Origin: Mycobacterium sp. 852014-52450_SCH5900713
GTDB taxonomy: Bacteria > Actinomycetota > Actinomycetes > Mycobacteriales > Mycobacteriaceae
Direction: 5' to 3'
DNA length: 64,000 bases
Assembly (NCBI RefSeq): GCF_001667075.1
Contig: NZ_LZIL01000060.1
Span: 1-64,000 of the forward strand
How positions within the stretch are numbered: position 1 is the first letter of the stretch; the number at the start of each line of letters is the position of its first letter. The position numbers were made by a program, and so were the translations under genes. A model generated the notes under the pieces. It was not told the DNA's origin, made no database searches, and saw only the letters and a list, made by a program, of their open reading frames with translations. This document shows, piece by piece, positions 26,189 through 33,264 of the stretch.

Positions 26189-26952
26189 TCATGGTCGCGC
26201 ACGGCACTCGCCGGCCGGAGGGTGTGGCGATGGTCGAAGAGCTTGCCGCGCAAGCCAGTTCGTTGACGGGCCGGCCGGTGGAGGTCGCGTTCGTCGACGT
26301 GCTGGGCCCCACCCCCAGCGAGGTGCTGTCGCGGGTGAGGGCCACCGGCAGGCCGGCCATCGTGCTGCCGGCGTTCTTGTCGCGCGGCTATCACGTCCGC
26401 GCCGACCTGCCGGCCCACGTCGAGCTGAGCGGCCACCCGAACGCGATCGTCACGCCGGCGCTGGGCCCGAGTGGCCAGGTCGCCCGGATCGTCGGCGATC
26501 AGTTGGTGAAATGCGGTTGGCGCCCTGGCGATTCCGTGATTCTCGCGACGGCGGGAACATCGGATGCCAGGGCCCGCGCCGACCTGCACACCACCGCGAC
26601 GCTGGTGTCGGCGCTGACCGGGTCGCGCGTCAGCCTGGGCTTCGCGGCCACCGGGGATCCGCAATTGCCGGAAGCGGTCGACGAGGCCAGGCGCCTTGCA
26701 CCCAACGCGCGGGTCGTCGTCGCCTCCTACCTGCTGGCCGACGGCCTGTTCCAGGAACGGCTGCACGCCTGCGGCGCCGACCTGGTCAGTCGGCCGCTGG
26801 GCACCCATCCCGGCCTGGCCCGCTTGATCGCCAATCGATTCCGCCGGGCCATGCCGCCGGTCCTCGCCCCCACCACCCGGCACGCTTCGCGGCGACCGAC
26901 CGCGCAGCGGCTGGTCCACGACCGGATCATGCGGCCGAGTTCGGTGGCTTGA
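26179..26952 (+). CDS. Sirohydrochlorin chelatase (CbiX/SirB family)
   Basis: A 257-residue protein starting inside the nnaR gene. The N-terminal half has the metal-site His in MALIMVAHGTRRPEG and the second in LPAFLSRGYHVRADL. The C-terminal half repeats the fold: VILATAGTSDARARAD and VASYLLADGLFQERL. The double-domain length fits long CbiX/SirB proteins that insert Fe or Co into sirohydrochlorin. With nirB nearby, supplying siroheme is the natural role. It corresponds to Rv0259c. The last 30 residues are basic and unlike the family core. Confidence 0.85.
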   Translation: MALIMVAHGTRRPEGVAMVEELAAQASSLTGRPVEVAFVDVLGPTPSEVLSRVRATGRPAIVLPAFLSRGYHVRADLPAHVELSGHPNAIVTPALGPSGQVARIVGDQLVKCGWRPGDSVILATAGTSDARARADLHTTATLVSALTGSRVSLGFAATGDPQLPEAVDEARRLAPNARVVVASYLLADGLFQERLHACGADLVSRPLGTHPGLARLIANRFRRAMPPVLAPTTRHASRRPTAQRLVHDRIMRPSSVA

Positions 26953-27024
26953 CAGCCCTGGCCGGTTAGGCGCGCCGACCGCTCGACGCTTGCTCTTTGC
27001 TCCGATACGGGCGATCCTGACAGC

Positions 27025-27477
27025 ATGCCCCGTCACGAAGAACCGTCGCGCGGGCTTCTGGATCCGGTCGCCAAGATGCTGCGGTTGCCGTTCGGCACAC
27101 CGGAATTCATCGACCGGATCGTCACCGGCGGGGTGAACCAGGTCGGCCGTCAGACGCTACGCATGTTGATCACCACGTGGGACGCCGCCGGCGGTGGCCC
27201 CTTCGCCGCCAGCGCGATAGCTTCCACCGGGATGGCCAAGACCGCCGAAACCGTGCAAAGCATGTTCATCGGACCGGTTTTCGGCCCGCTGCTGAAGGTC
27301 CTGGGGGCCGACAAGGCAGCCACCCGGGCCTCGCTGTGCGCCTCACAACTGGTCGGCCTGGGCATCATGCGCTACGGCATTCGCTCCGAGCCGCTGCATT
27401 CGATGTCGGTCGACGCGATCGTCGACGCCATCGGCCCGACGATGCAGCGTTACCTCGTCGGTGATATCACCCGCTAG
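27025..27477 (+). CDS. Stand-alone TetR-type C-terminal domain protein (Rv0258c-like)
   Basis: A 150-residue helical protein. Its body, from FGTPEFIDRIVTG to ASLCASQLVGLGIMRYGIRSEPLHSMSVDAIVDAIGPTMQRYLVGD, looks like the ligand-binding C-terminal half of a TetR regulator (the SQLVGLGIMRY...EPL...IGPTMQRYL pattern is common there). There is no helix-turn-helix before it, and the 72 bp upstream cannot encode one. It may be a decayed regulator, a ligand sink or a dimerisation modulator. The stop overlaps the nirD stop by four bases tail to tail. Confidence 0.75.
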   Translation: MPRHEEPSRGLLDPVAKMLRLPFGTPEFIDRIVTGGVNQVGRQTLRMLITTWDAAGGGPFAASAIASTGMAKTAETVQSMFIGPVFGPLLKVLGADKAATRASLCASQLVGLGIMRYGIRSEPLHSMSVDAIVDAIGPTMQRYLVGDITR

Positions 27478-27830
27478 GCGGCGATCCGACCGACCTGGAC
27501 GAAGCCGTCGGCGGTGACGCGCGCCGGGTACACCGGCACCGAGAAGTTCGGATCGTCCAGGCACTCACCGTCTTCCAGCGAGAAGGCCTGCTTGAGGATT
27601 GGCGACTGAACCGTGACCCGGCCCCCGCGGTCGCCCACGATCCCGCGCGAGAGCACGGCCGCGCCGGAGAACGGGTCGACGTTACCCACCGCGTACACCG
27701 AGCCGTCGTCCAACCGGAACAACGCCGCCTGGGAACCGTCGTCGAGCAGCACGCCGACTCCCCGACCCGGGATGAGCCGGTCGTACTCGCAGGCCGTCGT
27801 CCACACCTGAATGTCGTTGAGAAGTGTCAT
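27474..27830 (-). CDS. nirD: Nitrite reductase small subunit NirD
   Basis: A 118-residue Rieske-fold protein, the same length as M. tuberculosis NirD. It has IPGRGVGVLLDDGSQAALFRLDDGSVYAVGN and DRGGRVTVQSPILKQAFSLEDG. It lacks the CxH pairs of true Rieske centres, as is normal for NirD. Its ATG at 27830 overlaps the nirB stop (ATGA), so it is translationally coupled. It forms the NADH-dependent assimilatory nitrite reductase with NirB in the cytosol. Confidence 0.93.
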   Translation of the reverse strand: MTLLNDIQVWTTACEYDRLIPGRGVGVLLDDGSQAALFRLDDGSVYAVGNVDPFSGAAVLSRGIVGDRGGRVTVQSPILKQAFSLEDGECLDDPNFSVPVYPARVTADGFVQVGRIAA

Positions 27831-30406
27831 GATTCCTCTCCAGCTCCCGTACGGATCTTCGGCATGCCAATGGACACCGGGATTTTGCGCCCGGCGTGCT
27901 CGGTGAACTCCACCGTCGAGTCGACGGCGTCCGGGGCGTTGACGAACGAGACGAACCGCGACATCTTGTCCGGGTCGTCGAGCACGCCCTTCCATTCACA
28001 CTTGTAGTTCTGCACGTGCCGCTCCATTGCGGCCTCGAATTCGTCGGCCAGGCCCAGCGAGTCCTCGCAGACGACCTCGCGCACGTGATCGAGGCCGCCC
28101 TCGAGCGAATCCACCCAGGGGGCGGTGCGCTGCAGCCGGTCGGCGGTCCGGATGTAGTACATGACGAACCGGTCGACGTAACGGACCAGCGTCTCGGTGT
28201 CCAGGTCGCTGGCCAACAGCTGGGCGTGCTTGGGCGTCATGCCGCCGTTGCCGCCGACGTAGAGGTTCCAGCCCTTTTCGGTGGCGATGACCCCGACGTC
28301 CTTGGAGCGCGCTTCGGCGCACTCCCGCGCGCAACCCGAAACACCCATCTTGATCTTGTGTGGCGCCCGCAGGCCCCGGTAGCGCAGCTCCAGGTCGATC
28401 GCCAGCTGCACCGAATCCTGCTGGCCGTAACGGCACCAGTCGGTGCCGACGCAGCTCTTCACGGTGCGCAGTGCCTTGCCGTAGGCGTGGCCGGATTCCA
28501 TGCCGCCGTCGACCAGCCGTCGCCAGATCTCCGGCAGCTGGTCCACCCGGGCGCCGAACATGTCGATCCGCTGGCCGCCGGTGATCTTGGTGTAGAGGCC
28601 GAAGTCCTGCGCGATCTGCCCGATCAGGATCAGGTGCTCGGGCTTGATGTCGCCGCCCGGCACCCGCGGCACCACCGAGTAGCTGCCGTTCTTCTGGATG
28701 TTGGCCAGGAAGTGGTCGTTGGAATCCTGCAGCGAGGCTTGTTCGCCTTCGAGGATGTGGTCCGAGCCGGTGGAGGCCAGGATGGACGCAACCACGGGTT
28801 TGCAGATGTCGCAACCCTTTCCGCGGCCGAAGCGCTCCAGCAGGCCCGAGAAGGTCCGGATCTCGGTGGCCGAGATGATCTCGAAGAGCTCCGCCCGCGA
28901 CTGGCTAAAGTGCTCGCACAGCGCCTTGGACTGTTCGACGCCCTCGGCTTCCAGCAGCTGCTTGAGCAGGGGCACGCACGAGCCGCACGACGTGCCGGCC
29001 GCGGTGCACGACTTGAGCGAGGGCACGTCGGCGCAGCCGTCGGCGATGGCGCACTTCAAATCGCCCTTGGTGACGTTGTTGCACGAGCAGATCTGCGCGG
29101 AATCCGGCAGCGCGCCGACTCCCAACGCCGGAGCCTCGCCGGAAGCCGGGGCGATCAGCGCGAGCGGATCACCGGGCAGCTCGCTGCCGACCATGGGCCG
29201 CAGCACCCCGTACGACGAGGCATCGCCCACCAGGACTCCGCCGAGCAGGGTCTTCGCGTCGTCGGACAGCACCAGCTTGGCGTAGGTCTTCTTGACCGCG
29301 TCGTTGATGGCGACTTCGAGGCAGTTCTCGGTCACGCCCATCGCATCACCGAAGCTGGCCACGTCGACACCGAGCAGCTTGAGCTTGGTCGACAGGTCCG
29401 CTTCGCCGAACTCCGCGGCCCCGTTCAGCAGGCGGTCGGCCACCACCTCTGCGGAGGTGTAGCCCGGTCCCACCAGGCCGTAGCACCGGCCACCGATCGC
29501 GGCGACCTCGCCGACCGCGTAGATGTCCGGATCGCTCGTGCGGCATGCCAAGTCGGTGAGCACGCCGCCGCGTTCGGCGAGCTCCAGACCCGCGGCCCTG
29601 GCCAGCTCGTCGCGCGGCCGGATGCCGGCCGCGAAAATGACCAGCCCGGCGTCGATGACCTCGCCATCGGTCAGGCGCACCCGCACCGACGACACACCGT
29701 CGCCATGATCGATCGCTTCGATCGACTCGGTACCCGTGCCCACGTGCACCGCGATGCCCAGGTCGCCGACCATCTTGGCCAGCAGGGCGCCGCCACCCTC
29801 GTCGATCTGCTGGGCCATCAGGCGCGGCATCATCTCGACGACGTGCGTCTGTAACCCAAACTGGCGCAGCGCGTTAGCGGCTTCCAGACCCAACAGGCCG
29901 CCGCCGATCACCACGCCCGCCGGGGTGCGACCGGCTTCCACCGTGCACTGGGCGTCTGCCCGGATGGCGTCGAGGTCATCGAGCGTGCGATACACGTGGC
30001 ACGCCGCCAGGTCGTGGCCGGGCACCGGCGGAACGAATGCGTAGGACCCGGTGGCCAGCACCAGCGTGTCGTAGCCGTGCCGTTGCCCGTCGGCCGTGAG
30101 CACCGACTTCGCTTCCCGGTCGATCTCGGTGACGCGAGCGTTCAGCACCAATCGAACCCGTTCGTCACCCGCGTAGTCGTTGCCCGGCAGCGCCAGCAGC
30201 TTGCGATCCCAGCTCTCGGTGTACGAGGTGAGGCCGACGCGGTCGTAAGCCGCGTCCGCCTCCTCGGCCAAAACCGTGATGCGCCACAGCCCCTCGGCAT
30301 CACGCGCCCGGAGCGCCTCGACGAGCCGGTGCCCCACCATGCCGTGCCCGACTACGACGATGTGACCGCCCGCACACTGAGCGCGCGAAATCCCGTCTGC
30401 AGCCAT
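27827..30406 (-). CDS. nirB: Nitrite reductase [NAD(P)H] large subunit NirB
   Basis: An 859-residue protein (M. tuberculosis 853). Domains in order: FAD/NAD-binding reductase (HIVVVGHGMVGHRLVEAL, residues 14-30; ATGSYAFVPPVPG), BFD-type [2Fe-2S] region (CSCNNVTKGDLKCAIADGC and CGSCVPLL), then siroheme/[4Fe-4S] sulfite-reductase-like domains with the cluster cysteines in SCVGTDWCRYGQQ and GVSGCARECAEA. It reduces nitrite to ammonia by six electrons. The divergent hsp gene is 227 bp away, and that gap contains two strong palindromes. Confidence 0.95.
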   Translation of the reverse strand: MAADGISRAQCAGGHIVVVGHGMVGHRLVEALRARDAEGLWRITVLAEEADAAYDRVGLTSYTESWDRKLLALPGNDYAGDERVRLVLNARVTEIDREAKSVLTADGQRHGYDTLVLATGSYAFVPPVPGHDLAACHVYRTLDDLDAIRADAQCTVEAGRTPAGVVIGGGLLGLEAANALRQFGLQTHVVEMMPRLMAQQIDEGGGALLAKMVGDLGIAVHVGTGTESIEAIDHGDGVSSVRVRLTDGEVIDAGLVIFAAGIRPRDELARAAGLELAERGGVLTDLACRTSDPDIYAVGEVAAIGGRCYGLVGPGYTSAEVVADRLLNGAAEFGEADLSTKLKLLGVDVASFGDAMGVTENCLEVAINDAVKKTYAKLVLSDDAKTLLGGVLVGDASSYGVLRPMVGSELPGDPLALIAPASGEAPALGVGALPDSAQICSCNNVTKGDLKCAIADGCADVPSLKSCTAAGTSCGSCVPLLKQLLEAEGVEQSKALCEHFSQSRAELFEIISATEIRTFSGLLERFGRGKGCDICKPVVASILASTGSDHILEGEQASLQDSNDHFLANIQKNGSYSVVPRVPGGDIKPEHLILIGQIAQDFGLYTKITGGQRIDMFGARVDQLPEIWRRLVDGGMESGHAYGKALRTVKSCVGTDWCRYGQQDSVQLAIDLELRYRGLRAPHKIKMGVSGCARECAEARSKDVGVIATEKGWNLYVGGNGGMTPKHAQLLASDLDTETLVRYVDRFVMYYIRTADRLQRTAPWVDSLEGGLDHVREVVCEDSLGLADEFEAAMERHVQNYKCEWKGVLDDPDKMSRFVSFVNAPDAVDSTVEFTEHAGRKIPVSIGMPKIRTGAGEES

Positions 30407-30480
30407 GGCTTTGAGGTTAGCGGCCGGAAATTACCGCGATTTCGCCCAATGTGACGGTCCTATGACGAGGATCTCACAAC

Positions 30481-30498
30481 TCACAGGGAGCCCTGTGA
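30481..30498. promoter_or_regulatory. Palindrome 1 in the nirB-hsp gap
   Basis: TCACAGGGAGCCCTGTGA: perfect eight-base arms around AG, 75 bp upstream of nirB. No T-run follows. It is an operator or structured-leader candidate. Confidence 0.55.
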
Positions 30499-30504
30499 AT
30501 ATTC

Positions 30505-30521
30505 GTTCGCCCAGGGCGAAC
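30505..30521. promoter_or_regulatory. Palindrome 2 in the nirB-hsp gap
   Basis: GTTCGCCCAGGGCGAAC: perfect eight-base arms around one A, six bases after palindrome 1. The two centres are about 23 bp apart, near two helical turns, so cooperative binding is possible. Confidence 0.55.
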
Positions 30522-30533
30522 GCCTAGGTGGAA

Positions 30534-30554
30534 CTTAAGCGTGGTCGACTCATG
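30534..30554. promoter_or_regulatory. Degenerate HAIR (HspR) element upstream of hsp
   Basis: CTTAAGC-N7-ACTCATG matches 11 of 14 defined positions of the HspR inverted repeat CTTGAGT-N7-ACTCAAG with the right spacer, about 80 bp before the hsp start. In M. tuberculosis the Rv0251c gene is an HspR target by established work. Confidence 0.5.
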
Positions 30555-30633
30555 TTTCTCCTTGTAGCCGGCCGGAGAGGCGCCGGACACAGCAAACCCA
30601 CAACAAAGCTCAAGGAAGTACAAGGAGATCCCC

Positions 30634-31074
30634 ATGAGTAACCTCGCACTGTGGTCGCGACCGGCCTGGGACACCGACCGGTGGTTGCGTGACTTCTTCG
30701 GCCCCGCCGCCGCGTCAGACTGGTACAAGCCGGTGACCAGCGGTTTCAACCCCGCCGCCGAGATCGCCAAGGACGGCGAGGACGCGATCGTACGCATCGA
30801 GCTCCCCGGCGTTGACGTCGAGAAGGACGTCAACGTAGAGGTCGACCGCGGCCGACTCGTGATCCACGGCGAACGCCGCGACGAGCACGCCGAAGAGAAA
30901 GAGGGGCGCACCCTGCGCGAGGTCCGCTATGGATCCTTCCGCCGGTCGTTCCAGCTGCCGGCCCACGTCACCGGCGACGCCATCACGGCCTCGTACGACG
31001 CCGGCGTGCTGACCGTGCGGGTCACCGGCGCCTATGCAGGCAGCCAGGCGCGGCGCATCGAGATCACCAAGTAA
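30634..31074 (+). CDS. hsp: Small heat-shock protein Hsp20/alpha-crystallin (Rv0251c-like)
   Basis: A 146-residue chaperone. The alpha-crystallin domain runs from about residue 42 to 135: FNPAAEIAKDGEDAIVRIELPGVD, then RLVIHGERRDE, GSFRRSFQLP, and the A-x-x-x-GVLTV motif (YDAGVLTVRV). The tail RRIEITK holds an I-x-I-type element for oligomer assembly. It holds unfolding proteins in a refoldable state. AAGGAG precedes the ATG by six bases. It is slightly shorter than the M. tuberculosis form (159). Confidence 0.92.
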   Translation: MSNLALWSRPAWDTDRWLRDFFGPAAASDWYKPVTSGFNPAAEIAKDGEDAIVRIELPGVDVEKDVNVEVDRGRLVIHGERRDEHAEEKEGRTLREVRYGSFRRSFQLPAHVTGDAITASYDAGVLTVRVTGAYAGSQARRIEITK

Positions 31075-31086
31075 GAGGTGAACCAC

Positions 31087-31118
31087 GATCCGGCGGGGTC
31101 ATTCGATCCCGCCGGATC
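31087..31118. terminator. Strong hairpin between hsp and a convergent gene
   Basis: GATCCGGCGGG pairs with CCCGCCGGATC, extended by three more pairs (one G-U) to a 14-pair stem and a four-base loop, 12 bp after the hsp stop. There is no T-run. It could serve both converging genes. Confidence 0.65.
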
Positions 31119-31148
31119 CCTCTGTCGTGCAACTGTTTTCGTCCCGGA

Positions 31149-31907
31149 TCAGCGCCAGCGCGCCAGCAGTTCCCTGGCCCGGGTCGCCAGCGCGGCCTGA
31201 AAGAAGGGGCCGAAGCTGATGCGTGCGACACCCAGCGGCCCGAAGGACGCCGGGTCGTCCTGATCGGGCAGCGCGATCGCGTTGACCGGCAACGGCAGCT
31301 CTGCGGCCAAGCGGCGCAACGTCTCCGGGTCGTGCCGACCCACCGGGTAGAGCACATCGGCGCCCGCGTCCGCGGCTTCGGTCAGTCGCGCCACCGCCCG
31401 CTCGACGCGGTCCGCATCGTCCCCGTCCTTGCGCAGGAAGAGATCGGTGCGGGCGTTGATCACGACGTGCACCCCGGCCGCATCGGCGGCCGCCCGCAGC
31501 GCGCCCACCAACTCGGCGTGCTCACCGGCGGACCTCAGCCGCTTGCCCTCGGAGTGCACGGTGTCTTCGATGTTCAGCCCGACGGCCCCGACGCTCAGCA
31601 GGCCCTCGATCAGGCGCTCGGCCCCCAACCCGTAACCGGATTCGACGTCCACCGAGACCGGGACGTCGACCGCGGCCGTGATCTGGGCGATCCGGGCCAG
31701 CACATCGTCGAACGACATGCCCTCCCCGTCGGGTTTGCCGACCGAATCCGCCAGCGGATGACTGCCCACGGTGAGCGCGGCGAACCCGGCGTCGGTGGCG
31801 TGGCTGGCCGACCAGGCGTCCCACACGGTGGGCAGCACCACCGGGTCACCCGGTCGGTGCAGGTCGAGCAGCGCGGCGGCACGGTCGGCGGCGGTCTGAC
31901 CTGGCAT
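31149..31907 (-). CDS. Isocitrate lyase/PEP mutase superfamily protein
   Basis: A 252-residue TIM-barrel protein. GDPVVLPTVWDAWSASHATDAGF, PVSVDVESGYG and GLNIEDTVHSEGKRL match the PEP-mutase/ICL superfamily with its Asp/Glu metal site. The KKCGH loop of true isocitrate lyase is absent, and the length fits the short PEPM-like branch (oxaloacetate decarboxylase, carboxy-PEP mutase and unassigned members). So C-C or P-C bond chemistry on a 2-oxo or 2-hydroxy acid is likely, but the substrate is unknown. It is divergent from the Rv0250c-like gene; the gap contains a 14-bp palindrome. Confidence 0.82.
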   Translation of the reverse strand: MPGQTAADRAAALLDLHRPGDPVVLPTVWDAWSASHATDAGFAALTVGSHPLADSVGKPDGEGMSFDDVLARIAQITAAVDVPVSVDVESGYGLGAERLIEGLLSVGAVGLNIEDTVHSEGKRLRSAGEHAELVGALRAAADAAGVHVVINARTDLFLRKDGDDADRVERAVARLTEAADAGADVLYPVGRHDPETLRRLAAELPLPVNAIALPDQDDPASFGPLGVARISFGPFFQAALATRARELLARWR

Positions 31908-31944
31908 GGGCGTCTTTGCTCCGGGTTGGGGAAGGAAGTGAGTC

Positions 31945-31958
31945 GCCTGACGTCAGGC
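31945..31958. promoter_or_regulatory. 14-bp palindrome in a divergent promoter
   Basis: GCCTGACGTCAGGC is perfectly self-complementary, 38 bp upstream of the PEP-mutase-like start and 64 bp upstream of the Rv0250c-like start. It is an operator candidate for both; the regulator is unknown. Confidence 0.45.
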
Positions 31959-32021
31959 TGTGCCGTCGATAGTATCGGGGGCGTACTGTGATCCGTGACA
32001 CCGCCCGCGCAAGGAGATCCG

Positions 32022-32318
32022 TTGAGCACCACTACTGAACTCGCCGAACTGCACGACCTCATCGGCGGCCTGCGGCGGTGCGTGGGCTCCCTGAAGAGTC
32101 GCTACGGTGACAGCCCCGCGATGCGGCGCATCGTCATCGACGCCGACCGGATCCTGTCCGACGTCGAACTGCTTGACACCGACGTGTCCGAGTTGGACCT
32201 GGCGCGCGCCACCGTGCAGCAGTCAAGCGAGAAGATCGTCATTCCCGACACCCAGTACGACAGCGAATTCTGGCGCGATGTCGACGACGAGGGTGTCGGG
32301 GGTCACAGCAGGTCCTGA
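32022..32318 (+). CDS. Small acidic helical protein (Rv0250c-like), TTG start
   Basis: A 98-residue protein. The TTG at 32022 is preferred to an earlier in-frame GTG (31995) because AAGGAG lies exactly five bases before it. The N-terminal half (ELAELHDLIGGLRRCVGSLKSRYG) is helical. The C-terminal part is acidic (DTQYDSEFWRDVDDEG). No domain is recognised. It is the leading gene of the sdh1 run, 78 bp before the membrane-anchor gene, as Rv0250c is in M. tuberculosis, so a role linked to Sdh1 is possible but unproven. Confidence 0.78.
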   Translation: MSTTTELAELHDLIGGLRRCVGSLKSRYGDSPAMRRIVIDADRILSDVELLDTDVSELDLARATVQQSSEKIVIPDTQYDSEFWRDVDDEGVGGHSRS

Positions 32319-32396
32319 CAACCCAAGCCCCCCGGAAATGAGGGGGTGCTCTCTGTGTACCCTTCGACCAACAGCCCGTTCGAAGAGGAACACTAG

Positions 32397-33224
32397 ATGA
32401 GCGCACCCACGGCGAACCGTCCTGCGTCAGGTGTCTTTTCACCCACGCGCGCCCGCATCCCGCAACGGACCCTACGTACCGACCGGTGGTGGATGTCGCC
32501 GCTGCGGATCGACTTGGGCTTCGCCGCGTTCGTCATCTACGCGACCCTGCGGGCCTTCCAACGCGATTACTTCTTCGTCCCGAAGTATCACTACCTGACG
32601 CCGTTCTACTCCCCGTGCGTGAGCAAGGCCTGCGGGGCGGCCGGCGACTTCTGGCCGCAGATCCTGCCGGACGTCTGGTGGCTGCCGTACGCGGCGCTGA
32701 CGCTGCCGTTCCTGCTGCTGTTCCGGTTGACCTGTTATTACTACCGCGGCGCCTACTACCGCACGGTGTGGCAGTCGCCCAGCGCCTGCGCGGTGGCCGA
32801 GCCCCGCGTCCACTACACCGGCGAGACCAGGTTCCCGCTCATCATCCAGAACAGCCACCGGTACTTCTTCTACATTGCCGGCATCATCTCGGTGATCAAC
32901 ACCTACGACGCGATCATCGCGTTCCACTCCGACTCCGGCCCGGGCGGCTTCGGTTTCGGGCTGGGCAACCTGATCATGGTCGGCAACGTCGTCATGTTGT
33001 GGATCTACACGCTGTCCTGCCACTCCTGCCGGCACGTGACCGGCGGGCGGCTCAAGCACTTCTCCAAGCACCCTGTGCGGTACTGGATCTGGACCCAGGT
33101 CAGCAACATCAACACCCGCCACAAGATGTACGCCTGGATCACCCTGGGCACCCTGATGCTCACCGACTTCTACATCGCGCTGGTGGCCGGCGGTGCCATC
33201 CCTGACCTGAGATTTGTTGGCTGA
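32397..33224 (+). CDS. Succinate dehydrogenase (Sdh1) membrane anchor subunit
   Basis: A 275-residue protein with five predicted membrane helices (about residues 41-62, 98-122, 156-178, 190-212, 245-268). Aromatic-rich loops (RDYFFVPKYHYLTPFYSPCVSKACG) contain Cys and His that may bind cofactors. A single large anchor in place of separate SdhC and SdhD marks the Sdh1 type (Rv0249c). It would bind heme and/or menaquinone and hold the SdhAB head at the membrane. It is followed after 40 bp by sdhA. Confidence 0.85.
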   Translation: MSAPTANRPASGVFSPTRARIPQRTLRTDRWWMSPLRIDLGFAAFVIYATLRAFQRDYFFVPKYHYLTPFYSPCVSKACGAAGDFWPQILPDVWWLPYAALTLPFLLLFRLTCYYYRGAYYRTVWQSPSACAVAEPRVHYTGETRFPLIIQNSHRYFFYIAGIISVINTYDAIIAFHSDSGPGGFGFGLGNLIMVGNVVMLWIYTLSCHSCRHVTGGRLKHFSKHPVRYWIWTQVSNINTRHKMYAWITLGTLMLTDFYIALVAGGAIPDLRFVG

Positions 33225-33264
33225 GAAGCCTTTTCAAGAAGAATCTGAAATAGCGAGGGTTTTC

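Noticed and set aside
27474-27830. Assigning a Rieske iron-sulfur cluster to NirD
   Set aside because: No CxH pairs are present; NirD proteins have the fold without the cluster.
30481-30498. Reading TCACAGGGAGCCCTGTGA as a Crp site
   Set aside because: Crp sites are TGTGA-N6-TCACA; here the half-sites have the opposite order.
31149-31907. Calling the PEP-mutase-like protein an isocitrate lyase
   Set aside because: It lacks the KKCGH catalytic loop and is far shorter than Icl enzymes.
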